64,000 nucleotides of DNA from Aphrocallistes beatrix. Taxonomy: Eukaryota > Porifera > Hexactinellida > Sceptrulophora > Aphrocallistidae. The notes beneath the pieces are model-generated. The model did not search any database. It was given only the letters and a program-made list of their open reading frames with translations, and was not told where the DNA came from. This document shows, in pieces, positions 23,901 to 35,900 of this stretch (within the stretch, counting starts at the first letter, position 1; each line of letters starts with the position of its first letter). The position numbers and the translations under genes are program-made. The DNA is taken from NCBI GenBank assembly GCA_963281255.1, contig OY725506.1, positions 186,001 through 250,000 of the forward strand, written 5' to 3'.

Positions 23901-26900
23901 CTATCATTATTTCCTATGATTCTGCTTACTACTTTATGGTTGCTATATTACTTTGCTACATTTCCATTGTTGATGCAACCTTTTCTTATCCATGGTTTAT
24001 TCCTATCCATTTCAGTTTGTTCTTTGTGTCATTATTGAATAGAATAGCTTAGTTGCAAAAATCTAAATATGTCACTACGATTCTAACACGTCTAAATTTA
24101 GGTACAGGGAGCAGTGCGGTTGGCTAAACAGGCGCTACGGGATGGAAAGTGTGTGGTGATTGGGCTACAGAGCACAGGAGAGGCCCGTCTGATGGATGTC
24201 CTGGAGGAGAAAGGCGGGGAACTGAGTGAGTTTGTCTCCTCAGCCAAAGGAGTGCTCGCGAACTTAATTCAGAAACATTTCCCTGCCCCGTACTCCGCTG
24301 GGAAGAAGATAGTCCCAAGGAAGGAGAGACACAATCCAACCGGTACTCTCCTCAGTAAACTCAGAGTTTAATAATATCTATTTCTTGTCCAGCTTATGTA
24401 ATATATAAAAGAACTTGGCAGGATCCAAATACTATCCTACAAAGTCACAAAATCAAAATGTATATACAGTCGACTCCGCTTAATAGGGTCACATCGGTCA
24501 GAGGACATTTTGCCCCAATTAAGCGGAGAACCCTATTAACCGAAAATATTTTGTATTAGCTTCTATGTGTGAGAGCTATTCCGGTCCTGCCAAAAGTGGC
24601 CCGATTAAACAGTGACCCTATTAAGCGGAGTCGACTGTATATAAATGGAATTAGGCAATAATTGCTATCAAAAGTTATTTATTTATTGTAGAAAGTAAGT
24701 ATTTACTATATTGAATAAGTAAGCGAAGCTAAGATTATTTTTGTAGTCTCTGGTTATGCTGGTTTTTATTGGAAATCCTTGGTCCACTTGTGATGTGTGG
24801 TAATAACGACTCAGTTCTGAATACAAATGCCAGAGTTCAGAGATATTGCGTTGCTAACTGCTGTACTTTGGTAGGATCAAAGTCTGTGGTTGGAGATGTG
24901 TCGGACTCTCCCGCTGGTTCCAATCCTGACAAGGACAGTGCACTGGAGTCAGATGTGTCCAACTCTAACTCCGACACCAGTGAGGACAACTGGGACACCG
25001 TGCCACCTCTAGAATATGCTGACAGGAGATTCTCAAGGTTTGTTTGTTTGTTTGTTTGTTTGTTTGCTAGTTTGTTTGTTTGTTTTGTTTTGTTTATTGT
25101 TTTACATTTTGTTTATCTAGCTGTTTTTTATCATCGTATTTCGAAATCTTTATTTTATTTTTGTTTGTGTTTAGATTTATCAGTTCTTCCTCACAGACGA
25201 GCGAAGAGAGCGAAGAAGATTTGAATCCATTCGCAGAAGGATCAGTTCCTTGGTTATCCAACAAAAAGTCTAAGAGACAGAAACTAGGTTTGAACTAATA
25301 AATAAGATTATTTAGTTATGTCGTTATGTCTTGAACAAAATACGTAGACACACGCACTATTATATTTATAGGTTTAATTACATATATGGACATTACTACA
25401 TTACGAATGCATCTTATATATTAAAACTCAATGGTTATGTTGTTGTTGTTGTTTGTGCAAATTGATTGAGGAGTTGGGAGGTGCTAGAAATTAAATTTTT
25501 ATAAACTCATAAAAACAATTTCTTTCAGATCAAGTGGCCCAAAATAGTTCTTAGGTAAAAAAGAGGTTAATGTAATTTTAGAGAAAGGGACAAAAGAGCT
25601 AGTACAATTAACAGTAGCATCATAATATGAAAAGTAAATATCTGTTTATGGAGAGCAGATGAGAGTAGAATCATTTAATTATCAGTCCGAGTTTCTCATA
25701 GTTGTAGCGATACTCGTCACTCTTTTCTCTGAACCTCTTCACACATTTCAACACAATAGGATACAGCGTTAGCATCCACAATGGTAAACTCATCGCTATA
25801 GAGTAGAGGAGTACCATTACACCCACAGTTGGTTCAATTAAATATCTCCCGCTGTACAGCTGATCTATCCCACGTCTGTACACCTTATCAAATCCACAGT
25901 AGAAACTGTTATTATAGAGCTGTCCCATGTCGAAGAACATGATGGTTAAGAAGAGGAAGAAGTTAGAAACTATCAAAACTAAACGCGCGAAGCGATAGAA
26001 TCTATAAGCAGCGAACTGTCTGTTATAGAATGTTCTATTATCTGAATAGAGCATAATATCACGGAGGTTTGAAGCTAGAACCGTAGAGAGTAGCTTAGTG
26101 TCTTTCACTAGCAGAATCCAGTCGATCAAGATTAGCAGGGGGAACATGTAGAGGGAAACTATAATGGTACTATTTATAGTTAGAATCCCTATTATTAAAA
26201 ACTGGACCACAACCCATATAAGGTATTTTAGCATTGTTCTAGCATAAGGGTGGTTAAGGTACCTAGCAACCAGATAACGCGAAAGAATGCATAGCATGTT
26301 ATAGTATGCTATCGTTAGAAAGATACGGATGCAGTGTAGTGGGATGATGAATGGATATGCATGGTAGAGAGCGATGGTATTCTTGTGGCTGCAATTCGAA
26401 TACATTGTGTGGTTATGGTGTGACAAGGCAGTCTGGACCTCCGAGGAAGCTACCCACCAAATTATATTGAATATTTCCAATACACTGATCGTTATCATCA
26501 ATACGTACTTGGTTATGTGCGTTTTTAGGTTGTAGAGTTTTCTTGTTTTCGAGAGATACTGTACGTCTGCATGCAAAGGATGCAAAAGAGGCTTTTGTTG
26601 ACAAAGTTTGTATTGTTTACAGAGCCGATGACAGTCTATTATAAAGTAAACAACCCATGTTATTATGAGCAACACAGTGCATACCAATATGAATAAGACT
26701 ATGTCAAATAGCAAATTTTCTGTTATTTTTATTGATTTCATTTTTAATGTTCTGTTCTGTAAACTCAGACTTTTATAAGTTTGAAGAAAACAAGAATACA
26801 TTGTTATATATATCTATATATATATGTACACGTGTAAAACTATCTTTTCAGTTTCTATTGCTAGCGTATGCTCACTCCATCAAGAACTTTACTATTCTCT

Positions 26901-29900
26901 TATAATGTGATTGCTTCAATCACTCATTTATTTGAAATAACTGTGTTTTTTACAAATGATTTGTATTCGACAACAATACTTTCATCTCATAATTTCCTGC
27001 TACACAATACAGCATTATTTTTCCGGAGAAAATATGCTTGAGTGGAAAATATCTGATTAAAACGGTTTGTTTGTGTGTAAATTCAGATTTTATTTAGTAT
27101 TTACACATCTCTATTACTTTTAAGAGAATAGCTTTAGATATATTTTGAAAAATGCTCTGTAAGTACTTTTCCGAAGGAAATGTCCTTATAATTATCTCGA
27201 AATATATTTCTGTTTCAACCATTTAGAAAGTGAAGATGAAGAGCCACACAACTCTGTGCCACCTTCTCCGCCTGCTCCGACACAATCTGAAGTGGCAGAG
27301 GCCACTAAAGAACTACATCAGCCCAATCCTAGCGATGCGTACCATCGAACCAAAGACATGAAACAGGAATTGTTGAGGAAAGTTGAAGAAATCGGCGTTT
27401 TCCTTCCGAACAATACTCTCGATGAGTTGATAGATTGCCTTGGTGGACCAAACCATGTAAGATCTCTAAATGATTATACGGGCTTATAGGTGTGAAAATA
27501 AGTAATTGGATGTCAACAATAATGATAACAACAATTTAGCCAGTAATATTTGAGTAAAAATACGGAGAATTAATGTATTGACAAGTGTGACTTGTTTACT
27601 TTCTCGTTGTTGTCTTCATTAGAAAACTTATTTATTTGTTTACTATTGTTGACAATAGTTTATGTTTACATGGCAGGTGGCAGAGATGAGTGGCAGAAAG
27701 GGGCGGGTGGTGGCAACCATCTCAGAGTCTGCTCTGACGGAAGAGACACAGACAGGAATCAAATATGAAACCCGCTCTTGTTTGGACGTCCCGATAGACC
27801 TACTCAACATGGAAGAGAAACGGCGGTTTATGGACGGAGAAGTCTTCATTGCGATTATTTCTGAGGTTGCGTCTTCTGGGATTTCGTTACACGCCGACAA
27901 ACGGTGAGTGGTGGCATAGTGTCTTGTTAAGACACTATCTGCCACTTTAGGTGTTAGAATATTCTCTTATACAACACCAAAACTGTTTTGAAACTACAGT
28001 GGAACTTTGTTGATACGAAACTCTGGATAATACGAACAGATATTTATCCCCTACGGAGGAAAATGCATGCAATCACTTGGTAATAAGAATTCCTGGTAAC
28101 GAGAACAAATTTAGACCGTCCCTGGTCCGTATTAATGAGTTTACTGTATTCCAGTTCATGGCATACTTGCCAATTGTCCCGTTTTTGGTGGGACGTCCCG
28201 CTTTTTTCACTCTTCTATTGAGCTAATTTTCTAGAGTGTCCTGCTTTTACATGAAATTTCCCCATTATGTCCCGTTTTTTTATTCTATGTATAGTACAAT
28301 TCTATTGCGTCCCGCCATATCCCGCGAAATTCAACGCTGCGTCCCGCCTTTATCATGTCTCAAGTTGACATGTATGTCATGGGATTCAACCTCTAGAATC
28401 ATGCTTGATAGATTAATGCATTGCTTGTTAGGTACAAGAACCAGAGACAGAGACTACACATCACACTGGAGTTGCCGTGGACCGCCGACAAAGCTGTGCA
28501 GCAGTTCGGACGCACCCACAGGTCCAACCAGGCAGTTCCTCCCCAGTACCTCTTCCTCATCTCAGAGCTGGGCGGGGAGAGGAGGTTCGCCTCCGTTATT
28601 GCGCGGCGGTTGGAGAGTTTAGGCGCGTTAACTAAAGGTGATAGAAAGGCCACCGGCGTAGAATCTAATGATTTCTCAAGGTGAGTCGTATTCACTCAAT
28701 TCTGACACCTCAGCTACGTACCATGGTTTACTAGGATTTCTAGTCCGACACTTTTTGAAGGTTAAGTGGCACCAAACTGGGTTTATCTTGTAATTCCAGG
28801 AGTGGTGGCAATCCACCACCAAAATAGAATCACACTGCAAGCACCTTGACTCCTCGGACGATACCAGGCTGACACCTATAAGTGTCTAGATAACCCCTGC
28901 TACATAATAATGTCTGCATTTGCACTACAGTTTCTAGACGTGATATTCTGTAGTGAAAGGTGCATGCATCTCGTATACATTTGTCTTGACTCCTCGGACG
29001 ATACCAGGCTGACACCTATAAGTGTCTAGATAACCCCTGCTACATAATAATGTCTGCATTTGCACTACAGTTTCTAGACGTGATATTCTGTAGTGAAAGG
29101 TTCATGCATCTCGTATACATTTGTCTTGACTCCTCGGACGATACCAGGCTGACACCTATAAGTGTCTAGATAACCCCTGCTACATAATAATGTCTGCATT
29201 TGCACTACAGTTTCTAGACGTGATATTCTGTAGTGAAAGGTTCATGCATCTCGTATACATTTGTCTTGACTCCTCGGACGATACCAGGCTGACACCTATA
29301 AGTGTCTAGATAACCCCTGCTACATAATAATGTCTGCATTTTCCATTACAGTTTCTAGACGTGATATTCTGTAGTGAAAGGTGCATGCATCTCGTATACA
29401 TTTGTCTTGACTCCTCGGACGATACCAGGCTGACACCTATAAGTGTCTAGATAACCCCTGCTACATAATAATGTCTGCATTTGCACTACAGTTTCTAGAC
29501 GTGATATTCTGTAGTGAAAGGTTCATGCATCTCGTATACATTTGTCTTGACTCCTCGGACGATACCAGGCTGACACCTATAAGTGTCTAGATAACCCCTG
29601 CTACATAATAATGTCTGCATTTGCACTACAGTTTCTAGACGTGATATTCTGTAGTGAAAGGTTCATGCATCTCGTATACATTTGTCTTGACTCCTCGGAC
29701 GATACCAGGCTGACACCTATAAGTGTCTAGATAACCCCTGCTACATAATAATGTCTGCATTTTCCATTACAGTTTCTAGACGTGATATTCTGTAGTGAAA
29801 GGTGCATGCATCTCGTATACATTTGTCTTGACTCCTCGGACGATACCAGGCTGACACCTATAAGTGTCTAGATAACCCCTGCTACATAATAATGTCTGCA

Positions 29901-32900
29901 TTTTCCATTACAGTTTCTAGACGTGATATTCTGTAGTGAAAGGTGCATGCATCTCGTATACATTTGTCTTGACTCCTCGGACGATACCAGGCTGACACCT
30001 ATAAGTGTCTAGATAACCCCTGCTACATAATAATGTCTGCATTTGCACTACAGTTTCTAGACGTGATATTCTGTAGTGAAAGGTGCATGCATCTCGTATA
30101 CATTTGTCTTGACTCCTCGGACGAGGACGAGCATGTTCTCACCCGCTAAACCACTTCCTGTGCCACGATCCACTGACGTATATTACTAGTGGACATCACT
30201 GTTGAAAGAGATTAACATTCCAAACGACCCTTCTAGTTTCCAGGCACTGTTACTTATGCTACGTTCCAGGTTACCAATGACGACTAATCGCAGTGATGCA
30301 ATTGGCAGCCTGGAACGTAACATAGGTAACAGTGCCTGGATACTAGAAGGGTAGTTTGGAATGTTAATCAGAGACAGGACAACATAGTGGCATCTGTCCT
30401 GGTTGTTTAGTTGTGAATTTGATTGATTCTTCCTAGATTCAATTTCGACACTCGGGACGGGTTACAAGCTCTCGATTCTCTCCTTCGTTCATTGGCTGGG
30501 AGGATCACGCCACTTGTCACCTCTCTCAAATCAGCTGACCAGACTCTAGTCCAGGCCTCCATAGAAGGACTGATGAGGGTCGATTTGCTCGCTCGTACCC
30601 CTAAGGGGAAAGTCAGAATGGACAAAGAGAATAACTCGGTTGCTAAGTTCTTGAACAGGATACTAGGTATGTTGTTATATTAGCAACGATATGACGCTCT
30701 GGAATGTATTACTAATAATGTACAATTATATTCGTTACACAAAATTTGAACAATTCATTTCTGAACATCAAATATTGTGCCACTATCCCTCGACATAAGC
30801 TCACACCTTTCCGATATAAACCACTTTCAACCACATGCATAGTAACCATTTCTACTCATAGGAATGGAAGTCCATTTGCAGAACACAGTGTTCCAGTGGT
30901 TCCTGGACACATTTGAGTTTCTGGTGAGACAGGAGAAGAGACTGGGTCGCTGGGACGAAGGGATAGTGGAGATGGGAACCACTCTGGGGGAAGAAGTCGA
31001 GAGGGTTAAGGTGGAGGAGTTCTTGGGTATGTTTGGTTTTTACTTATTTTTGTTTACAATTCACTGTTTACGAATTAGTTTGTGTTTTATCTCTATATTT
31101 TTGAAGATTATATCAAATTTAATCACTTCTATTGTGCAATGCTATCTTCATGATATTATTGTGGTTGTTTGTTTATAATGTACTTCAGCCTGTAAGTAAA
31201 CAAGGATGTGTTGCCATATGTATCAATAATAAACAATTTGACGAGAAGACACAATCAACCATTTCTGCAACTAAAAGTTTCAAACCTTGTCTCTAGCATA
31301 TATTAATAAACGAAGATATTTATATCCTCTAACGAACTTAATAATGCCAAATTGTTGTTGTTATTGTTGACTTTAAGGAGGTGTGAAGTGTAGATTCAGT
31401 TCTCAAAGTAAATAGTTCAATAATTGCTATTCCTAGCCTAAATATAGATTACTCCTATTACAGTCCCTATACTATACTTAGCTATTTACGTCTGTATGGA
31501 ACCTCTATGTATGCGTATAAATAGTACACTTCTATTATTAGAATCGGCTAATAGACAAACAAACAAACAAACAAACAACAGCAATTCAATATGTAACCTC
31601 TTCTCCAATTATTAACAGTATAATGTTACTACATAATACTTGCAGTGGAGAGAAGCAATAGAAAGTTTGCATAGAAGAAACTGGTTTGACCAGTTATCGC
31701 TGTTCTACTGAATCTGGTGTGCTGCTAGGATCTTGTCTTACAAGCTCTCGCACTCAAATAAGGGTTCCTTAAATCTAAATTTATAGACAAACTTTACCTC
31801 TCCGAAATAAAAAGTTTGAGATTGTGTTTCTTGTCTTCGACAAAGGTAGTTTGGTATTTTCTCTAAGGATCTGTGTCTATTTATAGGACAAGTTGTTTGT
31901 TTTGGAGTTTGTTTGTGTCTGTGAGTGGAAGGCTGCGCTATTATTACTCCACTATTCTAGAACTTCATTCTTTTACGGATTCACTCACATATTATTTCCT
32001 TGTTTTATGTACCTAATCGACAAAAAATCAAAATTTTATATCGTATGTAGTTTCTCTTCATTCTAAATTTATAAAAAACTTTATATTCGAATATTTAGAT
32101 TGAAATGAATCGATTTTTGGTGAAAATTAACGTACAATTCGAATATTAGAAATTGAATAAAAATCTTATTTGTAATTAGAAAAAACGTAGACAAACTTTT
32201 TATTCACAAAACTTTACGTATATATTTGTTTTTACGAGCGGGAAGGAAACGGAATTCGGGAAACATACAAATATCTTGAGTATATACAAAATTTAAAACG
32301 AGATAAAAAACAATTTTAAAATTATAAACAATTTATCAAAACTAGAAATACATAAAATCACCATGGTTACAATGGCATCCAACCCATATCTCCTGCCTAA
32401 CAACGCAGCATCCCTCCTGGAATTCAAAGAACGCCTAGACATCAACCTACTCGACCAGGTCATCTCATGCATGTTCGAAGGGATGGGCGAGCACCAGCAC
32501 TTAGCTCAGCAGCTCCTAACCCAACTGAAAGAACACCCAGACGCATGGACCCGGGTCGACACCATCCTAGAATTCTCCAATAACGAACAAACCAAATTCT
32601 TCGCGCTTCAAATCCTGGAATCTGTCATTAAGTCCAAATGGAAAGCTCTGCCTCGAGAGCAATGCGAGGGGATTCAGAAGTACATCGTGGCGCTTATCAT
32701 CAAAATCTCCAGCGAGCAGGAAGAGATGGAGAAGCACAAAGTGTATCTGAACAAGCTCAACATCATCCTCGTGCAGATTGTGAAGCAGGAGTGGCCTAAG
32801 AATTGGCCGTCCTTCATCTCAGATATCGTGGGGGCCTCCAAGACTAACGAATCTCTCTGCCAGAACAACATGGTGATCCTGAAACTTCTCTCGGAAGAAG

Positions 32901-35900
32901 TTTTCGACTTTTCGACTGGTCAAATGACCCAAGCGAAAGCGAGACATTTGAAGGAGAGTATGTGTTCCGAGTTTTCTGAGGTTTTCAATCTTTGCGTTTA
33001 CGTAATGGACAATTCCGCCTCGTTTGGACTTGTTGAGGCAACTTTACAGACTCTCCTCAAATTCCTGAACTGGATTCCGCTTGGTTACATTTTTGAGACG
33101 AAACTATTCACCACGCTTATCTACAAGTTCCTACAGATCCCTAACTTCCGTAACGTGACATTGAAATGCTTGACAGAAATCGCGGGAATAACTAATGACA
33201 CCTATAATGAGCAGTTCCTACTTCTCTTCACACTCGTAACGAGTCAGCTGAAGCTAATGTTACCGCTGTCCACGAACATAAGAGAGGCGTACCAGGCTGG
33301 GAGGGATGATGAGCAGAATTTCATTCAGAATCTCGCGCTTTTCTTCAGTTCTTTCCTGAGGGAACACGGAGAACTCCTCGAATCAAAGGCAGAACTCCAC
33401 AACACGCTCCTAGAAGCTCTGCACTACCTGGTGCTTATCTCAGAAGTTGATGAGACAGAGATTTTCAAGATCTGCCTCGACTACTGGAACGCGTTGACAC
33501 AGAACCTTTACAAGCTCCGTTTCCGGACCATCGGGGTCTTATCAGGTCCAGGCTCAATGCACATCAGTAACGCTAGCACCCCCGGCATTGCCCTGTACGA
33601 AGACATCCTGTCCAAAGTCCGCCAGGTAATGATAGGCCGAATGTGTAAGCCTGAAGAGGTGTTAGTTGTCGAGAACGAGCAGGGAGAAGTTGTCCGTGAG
33701 TTCATGAAAGATACGGACGCAATAAACATGTACAAGACAATGCGGGAAACACTCGTTTACCTCACACACCTCGATTTTAATAACACCGAACACATCATGA
33801 CTGAAAAACTCGCGCGGCAAGTGGATGGGACTGAGTGGTCCTGGAAGAACCTCAACACTCTCTGCTGGGCCATCGGGTCTATAAGTGGGTCGATGCATGA
33901 GGATGATGAGAAGCGGTTTCTGGTGACGGTCATTAAAGAGTTGCTGTCGCTATGCGAGATGAAACGCGGGAAGGACAATAAAGCTATCATCGCCTCTAAC
34001 ATTATGTATATCGTAGGACAGTATCCGAGGTTCTTAAAGGCGCATTGGAAATTCCTCAAAACGGTCGTGAATAAACTTTTCGAGTTCATGCACGAAACAC
34101 ATGAAGGTGTGCAAGATATGGCTTGCGACACTTTTATTAAAATCGCACAAAAGTGTCGGAAACATTTCGTCGTTGTCCAACGTGGTGAAGCGGAGCCGTA
34201 TGTGGAGGAAATCCTGCACAACATTTCCGGCTTAATCTGTGACTTAGAACAACAGCAGGTTCACACCTTCTACGAGGCCGTGGGATACATGATCTCCAGT
34301 CAGATCGACGCAGAAATGCAGGAAAAGCTAATAATAAAGTATATGTCTCTTCCGAACCAAATATGGGAAGGAATTATCGGGCGTGCAACCAGGGATATTA
34401 GCACATTGCACGAACAGGAAATCATCAAACAATTGGCGCACATTCTTAAGACAAACGTTCGAGCATGCTCAGCTATTGGTCACCCGTTTATTACACAGTT
34501 AGGACGCATATACATGGATATGCTCAACATCTACAAAGTACTGAGCGAGAACATATCTCAAGCCATTACTACCAAAGGGCCGGACATAATGAAAGAGCCG
34601 ATTATCCGGTCAGTTCGCTCGGTTAAGAAAGAAACCCTTAAACTCATCTCGTCTTGGGTGTCCAAAGCCCAGGAGCCCGCTGTCGTGCGGGAGAATTTCC
34701 TTCCACCTTTACTAGGCGCCATTCTGTTGGACTACAACAAGAATGTTCCATCCGCTCGTGAACCGGAAGTCTTGAGTTGTGTCACTGCAATTGTAGATCG
34801 CCTGGAGGGGTTAGTAACAGAGGACATACCACAAATACTCGACTCGCTGTTTGAATGCACGCTTGAAATGATTAACAAAGATTTGGAGCAATACCCCGAG
34901 CATCGCGTTAATTTCTTCAAAATGATATATTCTATAAATAAATTCTGTTTCCCCGCTTTCCTACAAATCCCGCCTCAACAGTTCAAGCTATTATTAGACG
35001 CGATTATATGGGCCTTCAAGCACACGATGCGTAATGTGGCAGAGGTGGGACTATCGATTTTACAGGAACTTTTGAGAAACGTCGAATCGCTTGAAGCAAG
35101 TCAGTCTTTCTACCAAACATATTACCTAGACCTTTTGAACCATCTTTTCTCCGTTGCAACCGACCTGACTCATGCACATGGTTTGACCCTGCAATGCTCG
35201 ATTCTAGCTTACCTCTTTACCATAGTGGAAGATGGAAAAATCCAAGCGCCACTTTTCGATTCAATGGTGCTAACACAAGATCCCACGATGAATAATGTAC
35301 GGTTTGTGAAGGAGAACTTAGCCAACTTATTCCAGACGACATATCCACATATCCAACCGACACAATTGCAAGTGACAATTGAGGGTTTGTTCTCTTTTAA
35401 CCGAAATATTCCTGCGTTTAAAGACCATCTGAGGGACTTCCTGGTACAAATAAAGGAATTCACAGGAGAAGATGACTCGCAGCTTTACATTGAAGAGAAA
35501 GAGGCAGAGATTCGGAAGGCACAAGAAGAGAAACGGACCATTCAACTCGCTGTCCCCGGCATTATCAATCCACATGATCGACCTGACGATTCTATGGAAG
35601 CTTAGAGTTAGTGTTTCTTTTGAATCAAACTGTTTGTTAGCTGTGAAGTTTGTTAGTAAACAACTAACAAACAAACCAACATCAAAATTAGTTAAGTTTT
35701 AGCAAATTCCATTTTTGGGTACTTTATGCTTAATTAAGATATTTAGCACTGATTCATATTAAAACTTGATAAATTCCATTGACATATTATGGTAACCATG
35801 CTGTGAAGGCTGAGAGCAATGTTGGTCCCTCAAGGTATGGAATCAGTGTTAGTGATCAGGTAATTTGTGGATCTGTTGTGTTGAAAGAACTTATTAGGAT

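Noticed and set aside
28845-30123. CRISPR-like regular repeats
   Set aside because: The units are contiguous 140-bp satellite copies with no unique spacers, in an intron of an animal gene. The 51175-51330 repeats fail for the same reason.
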